43,782 nt of DNA from Bacteroidales bacterium (GTDB taxonomy: Bacteria; Bacteroidota; Bacteroidia; Bacteroidales; UBA932). This document shows, piece by piece, positions 23,649 through 33,029 of the stretch; the stretch's first letter is position 1; each line of letters starts with the position of its first letter. Where the stretch lies: positions 1 to 43,782 of the forward strand of contig JAFUFP010000023.1 in the NCBI GenBank assembly GCA_017469845.1. The letters are read 5' to 3'. The notes under the pieces are model-generated. The model was not told the DNA's origin, searched no databases, and was given only the letters and a program-made list of their open reading frames with translations. The translations under genes were made by a program, and so were the position numbers.

Positions 23649-24368
23649 ATGGAAAATGATAAAAACATCGTAATCATTCCGGATATCCACGGAAGGGATT
23701 TCTGGAAAAGGGCCGTCAAAGGCAGGGAGGAAGAAAAGACCGTCTTCCTCGGAGACTACCTTGACCCCTACCATGATGACATGGTCTTCTGGAGTGACGC
23801 CATGTGGAATTTCAAGGAGATCATCTCCTTCAAAAAGGACCATCCCGACAATGTCGTTCTTCTTCTGGGGAACCACGACCTCCACTACCTTTTCCAGGGG
23901 CTTGACGGAAGCAGGAAGAATATTTTCAAGGGAGCCGAAATAGCCCGTATGCTGGAAGAGAACCTTTCCATTTTCAGTATGGCCCATGAAGAAACCGTGA
24001 AGGGGAAAAGGTATCTTTTCACCCATGCCGGCATATCCACAGGTTGGATGAAAGCCCACCCCGAAATCTTCCCCGAAGACTGCCACCTCAGCGCCGGGAT
24101 GATAAACCCGATGATGTTCACTCCGGAATTCGTCCATGCCCTTGAGGATGTGTCACATTACCGTGGAGGATGGGACGACTGGGGCAGCATGATCTGGGCC
24201 GACGCGTGCGAATTCATGCAGAAGGACTCTCTTCCCGAAGGGATCATCCAGATAGTGGGCCACACCCGCCATGCGGGAGGGCCCATTGAATTGGAGGGGC
24301 GCTACGTGTGCCTTGACTGCGGAGAAGCCTTCCTCCTTTCCCCCGACAGAAACATAAAAAAGATATAG
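23649..24368 (+). CDS. Calcineurin-like metallophosphoesterase
   Basis: The 239-residue protein has the full set of metal-binding motifs: DIHGR (D-x-H), GDYLDPY (GD-x2-D), LGNHDLHYL (GNHD), FTHAG and GHTRH. The closest layout is the serine/threonine protein phosphatase or Ap4A hydrolase-type branch. The substrate is unknown. It heads a probable three-gene operon with the Api92-like gene (14 bp gap) and the methionine sulfoxide reductase fusion (22 bp gap). Confidence 0.9.
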   Translation: MENDKNIVIIPDIHGRDFWKRAVKGREEEKTVFLGDYLDPYHDDMVFWSDAMWNFKEIISFKKDHPDNVVLLLGNHDLHYLFQGLDGSRKNIFKGAEIARMLEENLSIFSMAHEETVKGKRYLFTHAGISTGWMKAHPEIFPEDCHLSAGMINPMMFTPEFVHALEDVSHYRGGWDDWGSMIWADACEFMQKDSLPEGIIQIVGHTRHAGGPIELEGRYVCLDCGEAFLLSPDRNIKKI

Positions 24369-24382
24369 GTCCCAACACGAAT

Positions 24383-24955
24383 ATGCCGAACTGGACTTAC
24401 AACACGATCACCGTCAAGGGAGAGAAGAAAGACCTTGACAAAATGATGGCCGATGCAGTCAGGGCCGAGGACGGAAAACTCCACTTTTCCGGCTGGTTCC
24501 CGATTCCGGAGACTTTCGCCAAGTATGACACCGCCAACCACCCGGACGGGGAGGGGCTGAAAGTCGGTGATGCGTGGGATGACGGACTTGGCTCCCACGA
24601 CAGTGTCGTCACCGAGCAGCTGATCGAGGAGTTCAAGCGGGCCACCAAGGAGCAGATGGAGAAGTACGGAGTGGTCGGCTGGTTTGACTACAATGTGATG
24701 ATGTTCGGAGTGAAGTGGGATTGCGAGCTCACCATAACGGAAGAGGATGATACCCGGATTATCATACATACCGAAACTCCTTGGAATGCGCCCGACAAGT
24801 TCCTCCTCAGGATGTCCAGGAAGTACCCGGAACTTACTTTCCATGGCTATGCGATCTCCGAGGATGATTTTTGGGAGGAGAACGAGTATCGCGGAGGGAA
24901 CAAGACGGAACTCGGGAGCGGTGAATATAACTGGGACGAGGAAGAGGAAGCTTAG
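24383..24955 (+). CDS. Api92/YubB-like ferredoxin-fold protein
   Basis: The 190-residue protein starts [13 protein letters not shown], the hallmark opening (MPNW-x-N-x-hydrophobic) of the Api92-like/YubB (DUF1281) family found on phages, plasmids and chromosomes. A conserved aromatic core ([14 protein letters not shown]) follows, and the C-terminus is acidic. The function is unknown. Its place between a phosphoesterase and a repair enzyme does not explain its role. Confidence 0.8.
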   Translation: MPNWTYNTITVKGEKKDLDKMMADAVRAEDGKLHFSGWFPIPETFAKYDTANHPDGEGLKVGDAWDDGLGSHDSVVTEQLIEEFKRATKEQMEKYGVVGWFDYNVMMFGVKWDCELTITEEDDTRIIIHTETPWNAPDKFLLRMSRKYPELTFHGYAISEDDFWEENEYRGGNKTELGSGEYNWDEEEEA

Positions 24956-24977
24956 TATTCTCATAATTACGGACAAA

Positions 24978-26033
24978 ATGAAACGGATTTTCCCCATAAT
25001 CTTCACCATGCTCATTCTCTTTTCACCGGGCAGTCCCCTTCTACGCTCCCAGTCCAGGACCGGGAACGGCCGAAGCGTCAGCGTCTCCGAAAAATACTCC
25101 CGCCCTTCGGACAAGGAACTGAAAGGTAAACTCTCCCCTCTCCAGTACGCGGTCACCCAGGAAGCGGCCACCGAAAGGGCATTCACCGGAGAGTACGACA
25201 ATGAGTTCCGTCCGGGGATATATGTCGACATAACGACGGGAGAGCCCCTTTTCGTTTCGACGGACAAATACGACTCCGGATGCGGTTGGCCGGCCTTCTC
25301 CCGTCCCATATCGGAAGAAGTGATAAAGCAAAGCGCCGACTTTTCCGCCGGGATGGTGAGAGTCGAGGTGAGAAGCCGTTACGGGAACGCCCACCTTGGG
25401 CACGTCTTCACGGACGGACCCTCCGACAAGGGAGGTCTGCGGTACTGCATCAACAGCGCTTCGCTGCGTTTCATCCCCGAAGATGAAATGAAAAAGGAAG
25501 GCTACGGGAAGTACCTTCCCCTTCTTCACCCGGAAAAGGAAATCTATCTTGCCGGAGGATGCTTCTGGGGAACCGAGCATTATTTCCGCCAAATGAAGGG
25601 TGTAACGGATACGGAGACCGGATACGCCAACTCCTCCGTCAAGAATCCCACCTACGAAATGGTCTGCAGCGGGAACACGGGAGCCGCCGAAACCGTTCAC
25701 ATTACTTATGATCCGGAGAAAATAAGCTTGGAGACTCTTCTGGAAGCCTATTTCCTTTCGATAGACCCGACCTCCCTCAACCGTCAGGGAAACGACTTCG
25801 GACCGCAGTACAGGACAGGGATCTACTACACCGACAAGGAAGACCTGCCCGTGATCGAAAAAGTCCTCAAAGCACAGCAGCGCAAGCATACGAAGACCAT
25901 CGTCGTTGAAAAGGCGGTTCTCCGGAATTTCTACCCGGCGGAGGAATACCACCAGGATTACCTCCTGAAGAACCCTTCAGGATACTGCCATATCCCGAAG
26001 GCCCTTTTCGAATACGCGCGTTCACTTCAATAG
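24978..26033 (+). CDS. msrAB: Exported bifunctional methionine sulfoxide reductase, MsrB-MsrA fusion
   Basis: The 351-residue protein has a signal peptide (about residues 1-24), then MsrB (about 45-170: CGWPAF at 102-107, catalytic Cys157 in [12 protein letters not shown]), then MsrA (about 188-350: GGCFWG with catalytic Cys195, and the C-terminal GYCHIP). MsrA reduces S- and MsrB R-methionine sulfoxide in proteins, so it should repair oxidised envelope proteins. The domain order is B then A, the reverse of the Neisseria PilB arrangement. The ATG at 24978 begins the signal peptide; upstream frame belongs to the overlapping Api92-like gene. Confidence 0.93.
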   Translation: MKRIFPIIFTMLILFSPGSPLLRSQSRTGNGRSVSVSEKYSRPSDKELKGKLSPLQYAVTQEAATERAFTGEYDNEFRPGIYVDITTGEPLFVSTDKYDSGCGWPAFSRPISEEVIKQSADFSAGMVRVEVRSRYGNAHLGHVFTDGPSDKGGLRYCINSASLRFIPEDEMKKEGYGKYLPLLHPEKEIYLAGGCFWGTEHYFRQMKGVTDTETGYANSSVKNPTYEMVCSGNTGAAETVHITYDPEKISLETLLEAYFLSIDPTSLNRQGNDFGPQYRTGIYYTDKEDLPVIEKVLKAQQRKHTKTIVVEKAVLRNFYPAEEYHQDYLLKNPSGYCHIPKALFEYARSLQ

Positions 26034-26086
26034 TTTTCCGATGCAAACAAGCCGGAAGGCCGGCCGCTTGGGGTTCCATAGGTTGG

Positions 26087-26121
26087 AAAAGGGTGGACAT
26101 CTCCCGACGTCCACCCTTTTT
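26087..26121. terminator. Bidirectional terminator between msrAB and the xylanase gene
   Basis: AAAAGGGTGGAC (26087-26098) pairs with GTCCACCCTTTT (26109-26120), with A-run and T-run on the two sides. It can end both convergent transcripts. Confidence 0.9.
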
Positions 26122-26145
26122 CTACCCTATATTTTATCACACAAA

Positions 26146-29100
26146 TCAGTCTTCTTCTTCCTGATAAGGATTGATTCCCGCCTTCTCGCAAAGGAATACG
26201 TAGAGAGCCTCGTAAGCGGGCTTCTTCTCGTACTTGGGTCCTTTCCAAAGGAGCGGAGCGTTGCTCTCGCCGACCCAGGAATCCTTGTCGTTGATTCCCC
26301 AGATGGTGATTCCGCCCTTCTGGGAGTCGGGAACGATGTCGATGTACTGCTCGAAGATGTAGCGGTACATATCGGCCTGAGCATTGACGTCGGTGCACTT
26401 GATGTCAAGCTCGGATATCCTCACCTTCTTTCCGGTGGCGACAAGGTCCTTGAGCGAAGCGGTAACCTTCGCCTGGAGGTCCGGTGTCGACATGTCGAGG
26501 TGCATCTGCGTTCCTACACCGGTAATGTCGGGATTGGATGCGGCGTAGTCGCAGAAGGCCTTCCTCTTCGCCTCGGAAGTTTCAAGATTGTAGTCGTTTA
26601 TGTACAGATCGGCTTCCTTTCCGTACTTCGAAGCGGCATCCTTCGCATAAGCGAACGCCTTGTCCACGAAGTTCTTCTGTCCTCCGAAATAGGTACCCCA
26701 GATGAAGGCGTTCTCATCGGTGGTGTTGTCCTTTGAGCGGAAGCTTCCGTTCTCGGTGAATGTCTCGTTCATCACATCCCATGCGTAAGGTGAGAAGTGG
26801 TCGACCATGGTGTAAACCCAGTTCTTGTAGGCGTAACCGATGGCGTCGTCGACAAGTTCACCGTCAAGTTTGTTCGAGCTTTCGAACCCTGCTGCCGCAT
26901 GAAGCCTTATTCCCCTTCTGGCCTCGGGACGGACCCAACGTTTGCCGTAGGTGCCATAGCCCTTGGCGGCAGCCTTTGCCGCGGGTGTAGCATCGATCGG
27001 GTAGCACTGCCAGTCATCGAAATAGAACGTTCCTTCGGAGTATGCGGCCTGGATCGTCAGATACAGTCCGTCCACATCCTCGGCGACATCGATGTCGGTG
27101 TAGACGAATGTCCAGTCTGAGGTGACGGGACCCGCCTGACGGTAGTTCTCCGTTCCGGAAGCGGTGTCTCCGCTGAAATGCTTCGCATAGAGCTGGATCT
27201 GGGCATCGGAAGCTGCATCGGGAGACTTCACCCAGACTCCGTAACGGTAAGTCTTGCCGCCTTCAACTTTTGCGGAAGGAGTGTTGTAAGGATTGCCGAA
27301 CTGGACCTTCCATGCGTTGCCGCCGGTGGCGACAGGTTCCGTGTTGTCAACCTTTATGGAATATGAGCCGCTGTGGGCTTCGTCAGAAGAGAGGGAGATG
27401 TACTCTCCGCCGTTATTGCGGCTGATTCCGGTAGGGAATCCGTCCACTACGCTCTCGAAGTCACCGTTCTCAAGGACGGAACCCGGATCGATCCAGCTTT
27501 CCACGGGAGTCGGGAAGAACTGCACGTCATCTATATAATAGGTAGCGTTGTCATAAGCGGCGTCGATCACGTACTGGAGTTCGGTCACTCCTTCGGGGAT
27601 GACGTCATCGCGATAGATGTAAGTCCAGTTTTCTCCGATCCCGCCGATCTGCTTGTAGCCGGTCGTGCCGTCATCGTAGGAATAGTGTACCTGGATGGTT
27701 TCCGCTCCGTCGGGAGACTTGACCCACATGGCGGTACGGTAGGATTCTCCGGCGGTGACTTCGACCTTTTCATTGTTGGCTATCTGGATGTGCCATGATG
27801 AACCTCCTGTCCAGCCGGTATCGATGTTGTTGACCTTGAAAGCGTGGAGGCCGGAGTGCACGAAGTCGGCGTTCGCACCGATTTCGGGATCGTTGCGGTT
27901 TATCCTCTCGACGTACTCGCTTCCGTTCCAGACTCCCCAGATGCCGTCGGTCTCGATGTCGGCTCCGGCGAGGAGATTGGTCTTCTCGATATAGTTGGTG
28001 AAGTCGCCGTCATAGATGGCCTCGAAGACCTGGATGTCGTCGATGTAATAGCAGGCCGCTTCGGTTGCACCGTAGAAGGCGACTGAGAGGGTCTGGTCAT
28101 CGGCGGCGGTCTCGATGTCGACATACTGGTAAGTCCAGTCGGAGGTCATCTTGGGATACTGTCCCCAAGCCGAGTTCTTGTAGGAAGTGCCTGACTCCAG
28201 TCTTACGTCGATCTGAAGGTCAGCCTCCTGAGCCGAGCGGGCGTACCAGGCCACGCGGTAGGTCTTTCCGCCTTCGATGTCCCATACGGGGGTGATGACC
28301 TGGATATCCCAGGCGTTGGAGGCATGGCCGTCGGCGTTGTCCATCTTCATGGAAAGGCTTCCGCTGTTGGCGAACTCGTCGCTCACGACAACGTAATCGC
28401 TTCCGTTTATCTGGGTGAATCCGCTTTCAAGAAGCTGGGCAGCCGTTGTACCTGCAGTATATCCTTCGAAATCCAGTCCGCCGTCAAGAGCGTAGGGATT
28501 GATGTAATTTCCGCCCTTGTTTCCGCCTTCATCCTCGATTTCGGTTTCGATGACACGGATATTGTCTATGACGACTCCTTCGTCAGCGGTAATCTTGTAG
28601 GAGAATTCCCCTATCCTCTTGGTGGGAACGGTTACGGAGTACTTGTACCATCCTTCGGAAACTGTCGTTGAAGCGTTCTGGCCGTCGCCGCTGGCGAACG
28701 ATACCGCAGCACCTTCAGGACCCTTGGCCCAGAAAGACAATATATAAGGGGTACCGGCCTCGATGGGGGCGTTCACGGTAATGGAGGAACCGGCCGCTGA
28801 AGATTTGGCGGCATATGTTCCGGCGAAAACGTCGGCGTAATCCTCAGTCACGGAGAATCCGGCCGCGGAATAACCGTCAACCGATCCTTCCTCGAAGTTC
28901 CAGTTGGACTGGAAGATGGACTCGGAGTTGTCCGCAGCGGCTTTGTCTATTACAGAATTGAGGTATGCCCTCTGCTGTTGGGAATGCCAACCGAGCGTAT
29001 GGCCGAAAAGTTCGACTCCGCAGTCATTCATCCATCCGACCATCTCGTCAGCGGTGGAGAAATTGAATTTTCCGTTGGAACCGACTATGCCGTCATGCTT

Positions 29101-29406
29101 CATCTCGTTGCCGAAGGTGACGGACTTGAATTCTCTTTTGATGATTTCGGGAACCTGGTCATTCTGGAAGTACTCGCCGCGGGTCACCGCCACTCCGAGC
29201 TTGATGCCCTGCTTTGCGGCCAGTTCACCGAGGGATGTCTTGTCGAAGTCCACCGGAGGAAGCGGCGGATTGGGGTTCACGACATCCGTGGGCTTGTCGA
29301 AGTACTCCATCTCGTCACCGACCTTCGAACATGAGAAGACCGAAAGCAGCAACGCCGACATCAATATAAGTGTCGAAAACTTCTTCATAAGCTTTGATTG
29401 TTTCAA
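26146..29406 (-). CDS. GH10 endo-xylanase lipoprotein with four inserted carbohydrate-binding-like modules
   Basis: The 1,086-residue lipoprotein (lipobox VFSC, Cys26) starts a GH10 barrel at about 55-150 (VTFGNEMKHD, GHTLGWHSQ). It leaves the barrel for four jelly-roll modules (about 165-288, 308-462, 475-632, 645-803), each ending in a YYIDD-like strand as in CBM4/22-type domains, and resumes the barrel at about 805-1075. Catalytic residues are Glu881 (WDVMNE) and Glu999 (ISELDI). It should cut xylan at the cell surface. Prevotella and Bacteroides xylanases with CBMs inserted at this loop are known, usually with fewer modules. It is divergent from susC. The second Met (29388) could be the start. 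Confidence 0.93.
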   Translation of the reverse strand: MKQSKLMKKFSTLILMSALLLSVFSCSKVGDEMEYFDKPTDVVNPNPPLPPVDFDKTSLGELAAKQGIKLGVAVTRGEYFQNDQVPEIIKREFKSVTFGNEMKHDGIVGSNGKFNFSTADEMVGWMNDCGVELFGHTLGWHSQQQRAYLNSVIDKAAADNSESIFQSNWNFEEGSVDGYSAAGFSVTEDYADVFAGTYAAKSSAAGSSITVNAPIEAGTPYILSFWAKGPEGAAVSFASGDGQNASTTVSEGWYKYSVTVPTKRIGEFSYKITADEGVVIDNIRVIETEIEDEGGNKGGNYINPYALDGGLDFEGYTAGTTAAQLLESGFTQINGSDYVVVSDEFANSGSLSMKMDNADGHASNAWDIQVITPVWDIEGGKTYRVAWYARSAQEADLQIDVRLESGTSYKNSAWGQYPKMTSDWTYQYVDIETAADDQTLSVAFYGATEAACYYIDDIQVFEAIYDGDFTNYIEKTNLLAGADIETDGIWGVWNGSEYVERINRNDPEIGANADFVHSGLHAFKVNNIDTGWTGGSSWHIQIANNEKVEVTAGESYRTAMWVKSPDGAETIQVHYSYDDGTTGYKQIGGIGENWTYIYRDDVIPEGVTELQYVIDAAYDNATYYIDDVQFFPTPVESWIDPGSVLENGDFESVVDGFPTGISRNNGGEYISLSSDEAHSGSYSIKVDNTEPVATGGNAWKVQFGNPYNTPSAKVEGGKTYRYGVWVKSPDAASDAQIQLYAKHFSGDTASGTENYRQAGPVTSDWTFVYTDIDVAEDVDGLYLTIQAAYSEGTFYFDDWQCYPIDATPAAKAAAKGYGTYGKRWVRPEARRGIRLHAAAGFESSNKLDGELVDDAIGYAYKNWVYTMVDHFSPYAWDVMNETFTENGSFRSKDNTTDENAFIWGTYFGGQKNFVDKAFAYAKDAASKYGKEADLYINDYNLETSEAKRKAFCDYAASNPDITGVGTQMHLDMSTPDLQAKVTASLKDLVATGKKVRISELDIKCTDVNAQADMYRYIFEQYIDIVPDSQKGGITIWGINDKDSWVGESNAPLLWKGPKYEKKPAYEALYVFLCEKAGINPYQEEED

Positions 29407-29845
29407 TAAGTTGTTGATGATAGTCTATGTGTTTCCCGTTGACATAAATCTACGGTGCAAAATTACAACGGTTTATCCTAGCGCTTTTGCCGTTATCGTT
29501 CTTTGTCTTTCCGTTTTGAAACACACTTTCGTTTTTGCGAACAAAATGTGTCAAATCCGTAACATGAAGGCCGTTTTTATCAAATTTGTTAGGATTTGTA
29601 TCATTTTTCGGGGTTTTGTTTCATCTGTTAAAATCGTTGTTTCTTCCCGAAAAAACGCTTCCCTGAACAATGCCGAACTTTGCATCGGTAAGGTTTGGGC
29701 GGATTATGCCCTTCCCCACCGGAAAAAGAATATATGTTTCCCGACATAACCCAGATCAACAAAAAAAATCAACCGGAATCTTGAACCGGACTGTCTTTCC
29801 CCTTTGGTGGATGAGACCGCGAGGTTCGGAAAAAACAATTGCTTT
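29407..29845. other. Divergent regulatory region between xylanase and susC
   Basis: This 439-base gap is AT-rich. For the minus gene a clear -7 box is seen at 29465-29458. For susC only weak candidates appear (GAACTTTG near 29686-29693, and TAAGGTTTG near 29689-29697 with one base too many in its spacer). An imperfect nested inverted repeat, ACACA/TGTGT around TTCG/CGAA (29521-29551), and several TTTGT-type repeats (29580-29640) are possible sites for the hybrid regulator. No open frame looks coding. Confidence 0.5.
29458..29465 (-). promoter_or_regulatory. -7 box for the xylanase gene
   Basis: On the minus strand TAATTTTG matches TAnnTTTG exactly, 52 bases before the start codon. No consensus -33 box is seen, as is common for activator-dependent promoters. 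Confidence 0.6.
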
Positions 29846-32800
29846 ATGCGAATTTCAATCAACAATTTCATTTGGGTAGGACTGACTGCAGTGCTCCTCT
29901 TCCTGGGCGGAGGATCCGCCTGGGCTCAGACGCACCGGGTCAGCGGCACCGTCCTCGACTCAAGCGGCGAACCCATTATCGGGGCAGTCGTAATGGTCGA
30001 AGGAACGAACAATGCGGCTACGACCGACATTGACGGAGCCTATTCCCTCACAGCATCGGATTCCCAGACTCTCGTTTTCAACTGTCTGGGGTACAAGGAC
30101 GCACGTGAAGTCGTCGGAAGCAGGACCGTCATCAACGTGACTTTGGAAGATGACGTGACGGTTCTTGACCAGGCCGTGGCGATCGGATATTCCACCATAA
30201 AGAAAAGGGACCTCACAGGATCAGTCGCATCGGTGGGAACGGACGCGATTTCACGTTCCATCCCCACTTCCGCCGACCAGGTCCTCCAGGGTAGGGCCGC
30301 AGGTGTCCAGATGACCCAGAACTCGGGTCTTCCCGGTGGAGGTACTTCGATCCGCATCCGTGGAGTCAACTCCCTCAACTCCTCCAATGAGCCTATCATC
30401 GTGATCGACGGAGTCGTCATCGACGCGCAGACCGGTTCCTCTACCGACAACGCCCTCTCTCAGATAAACCCCAACGATATCGAGACGATGGACGTCCTCA
30501 AGGACGCCTCGGCTACCGCCATCTACGGAGCGCAGGGAGCGAACGGAGTCATCCTCATAACTACAAAAAGAGGTAAAGCCGGACAGACTTCCATCACATT
30601 CGACGCGCAGGCGGGTGTGCAGACGATGGCCAAGTACCTTGAGCTGATGGACCTTCCCCAGTACGCACAGCACTACAACACCTTCGCTTCCCTAAGGGGT
30701 GCAACCCAGAGGGACGAATACGCCGACCCGAGCGTCCTTCCCGCCGGAACAGACTGGCAGAGGGAACTCTTCAAAACCGCTATAATGCAGCAGTACAACC
30801 TTTCCGTCACCGGCGGTACGGAGAAGGCTACATATGCGGTCACCGGAGGATACCTCAACCAGGACGGTATCGCCTACGGTTCCTCGTTCGAGCGTTATAC
30901 CATGAGGGTCAACCTCGATCTCCAGGCAAAAGAGTGGCTGAAGATAGGTGCCAGCACGAACGTTTCGCATTCGCTCCAGAACGTGAACTCCCTCGCCGGA
31001 TCATCGGAAGGTCTCATCCAGGTCGCCCTCAAGCAGTCTCCCGCCGTATCCGCAAGGAGCATCGACGGAGGATATGACGGCCCTCAGGACGCGAACTTCG
31101 CCCAGAGTAACCCCATCGGTCTTGCCCGCCTTCTTGAGAACAACAACAAAAAGAGCGGTGTCAGGTCGAACATATATCTGGATTTCAGCATAATCGAGGG
31201 TCTCAGCTTCAGGACGGAGTTCTCGAACGACATCAACTTCCAGAACTCCTACAACTTCACCCCCACCTACAAGTTCGGATCCATCTTCAACAGTGAGAAC
31301 AGCCGCCAGGAGCAGAAGAACTACTCGCTTTACTGGGCCTGGAGGAACATCCTCACCTACAACAACACCTTCGGAAAGCACACCGTGAACGCGATGCTCG
31401 GTCAGGAAATGACCTCCTCACATTGGGAGTACATCCTCGCCAAGAGGCTCAACGGACCGGACAACCTGCATGACATGAGCGCGGGAGACCAGACTACCTC
31501 GCAGACCAACGGTTCGAGCGGTGACAACCGCTTCTCCTCGTTCTTCGGAAGGCTCTTCTATTCGTTCGATGACCGCTACCTCCTCACTGCTACGGTCCGT
31601 GCCGACGGAAGCTCGAACTTCGCCAAGGGACACCGCTGGGGAATCTTCCCTTCAGCAGCGTTCGCATGGAGAATCAGCGAAGAGAATTTCTTCAAGGACA
31701 ACATCGACTGGATGAACAACCTCAAACTCCGTCTCGGTTACGGAGCCGTCGGTAACTCCAACGTCCCCGCGATGGCATGGCAGGCGACTCTCGCCACAAC
31801 TACCACCAACTGGGGCAACGGTTACCTCACGGGACGTATCCCCAACGAGTTCCTCTCATGGGAGACCACCCATTCGTGGAACGTCGGTCTTGACGTCGGA
31901 ATCCTCAATGACAGGATTTCGCTCGTAGCCGACGCATACTACAAGAAGACGAACGATCTTCTGATGGAAGCCGTCCTCCCCGCATACGTGGGAACCGCCG
32001 GACAAGGTTCCGCTTCAGCACCTTACGGCAACATGGGAGCCATCTCCAACAAGGGATTCGAGTTCACCCTCAATACCATAAACATCTCCCATCCGGACTT
32101 CAGCTGGACCAGCAACCTGGTCTTCTCACTGAACAAGAACAAGGTCGAGGCACTCAACACCGATGACGGCGTCATCGACAAGACCTACCAGGTGAGCGGA
32201 ACCAACACCGTCGTCACCCGTACCAGAGTCGGTTCCTCGATCGGAGACTTCTACGGCTACAACGTCATCGGAAGGATACGTGACGCCAACGACATCTTCG
32301 ACTCCGAAGGCAACATCAAGGTGGCCCTCCCCACCACCGTCATCAACAGGGATACCGGCGTATGGGTCGGCGACTGGCTGTTCGAGGATGTGGACGGAAA
32401 CGGTGTCATCGACGAGAACGACCGCAAGAACCTCGGAAGTCCGCTTCCCAAGTTCACAGGCGGTATCGGCAACACCTTCACATGGAAAAACTGGGACCTC
32501 AACGTCTACCTTACATACTCCTACGGGAACAAGGTCATGAACTGGCTGAGGGTCACCATGGACAACCCCAACACCACGACCAACAAGTTCAGCAGGGCCG
32601 CGGACTACGCGAAGATCGGCCTGATAAACGAGAAGAAGAGCGACACCGACATATATAATGTATATATTACCGAGGCCAACAAGTGGATCCCCAGGATGAG
32701 TTCGGGCGACGTCAACAACAACAGCCGCGTCTCCTCCCTGTACATCGAGGACGGATCGTACCTCAGAATCCAGAACGTTTCTCTGGCGTACCGTCTTCCC

Positions 32801-33019
32801 CACAATATCCTTGAGAAGATACATCTCAATTCGGTACGTTTCTCCCTCAACATCCAGAATCTCTATACCTTCACCAAGTACACCGGATACGACCCCGAAG
32901 TCGGTATGACGATGGACCAGTATTCGACGAGCGGCCAGGACGCCCTGATGAACGGTATAGATACCGGACGTTATCCCACCCCGAGAATCTACACACTCGG
33001 CGTAAGCATCGGTTTCTAA
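29846..33019 (+). CDS. susC: SusC/RagA-family TonB-dependent outer-membrane transporter
   Basis: The 1,057-residue protein has a signal peptide (about residues 1-27, ending AWAQ), a carboxypeptidase-like regulatory domain (VSGTVLDSSGEPIIGAVVMV), then the plug with the SusC hallmark (IRIRGVNSLNSSNEPIIVIDG) and a long beta barrel ending in LGVSIGF. It imports oligosaccharides through the outer membrane using TonB energy, capped by its SusD partner. The ATG at 29846 is chosen since the upstream part of the frame lies before the signal peptide. It is followed after 10 bp by susD. The hybrid regulator at 38001 is the likely activator. Confidence 0.96.
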   Translation: MRISINNFIWVGLTAVLLFLGGGSAWAQTHRVSGTVLDSSGEPIIGAVVMVEGTNNAATTDIDGAYSLTASDSQTLVFNCLGYKDAREVVGSRTVINVTLEDDVTVLDQAVAIGYSTIKKRDLTGSVASVGTDAISRSIPTSADQVLQGRAAGVQMTQNSGLPGGGTSIRIRGVNSLNSSNEPIIVIDGVVIDAQTGSSTDNALSQINPNDIETMDVLKDASATAIYGAQGANGVILITTKRGKAGQTSITFDAQAGVQTMAKYLELMDLPQYAQHYNTFASLRGATQRDEYADPSVLPAGTDWQRELFKTAIMQQYNLSVTGGTEKATYAVTGGYLNQDGIAYGSSFERYTMRVNLDLQAKEWLKIGASTNVSHSLQNVNSLAGSSEGLIQVALKQSPAVSARSIDGGYDGPQDANFAQSNPIGLARLLENNNKKSGVRSNIYLDFSIIEGLSFRTEFSNDINFQNSYNFTPTYKFGSIFNSENSRQEQKNYSLYWAWRNILTYNNTFGKHTVNAMLGQEMTSSHWEYILAKRLNGPDNLHDMSAGDQTTSQTNGSSGDNRFSSFFGRLFYSFDDRYLLTATVRADGSSNFAKGHRWGIFPSAAFAWRISEENFFKDNIDWMNNLKLRLGYGAVGNSNVPAMAWQATLATTTTNWGNGYLTGRIPNEFLSWETTHSWNVGLDVGILNDRISLVADAYYKKTNDLLMEAVLPAYVGTAGQGSASAPYGNMGAISNKGFEFTLNTINISHPDFSWTSNLVFSLNKNKVEALNTDDGVIDKTYQVSGTNTVVTRTRVGSSIGDFYGYNVIGRIRDANDIFDSEGNIKVALPTTVINRDTGVWVGDWLFEDVDGNGVIDENDRKNLGSPLPKFTGGIGNTFTWKNWDLNVYLTYSYGNKVMNWLRVTMDNPNTTTNKFSRAADYAKIGLINEKKSDTDIYNVYITEANKWIPRMSSGDVNNNSRVSSLYIEDGSYLRIQNVSLAYRLPHNILEKIHLNSVRFSLNIQNLYTFTKYTGYDPEVGMTMDQYSTSGQDALMNGIDTGRYPTPRIYTLGVSIGF

Positions 33020-33029
33020 TCCACAGAAG

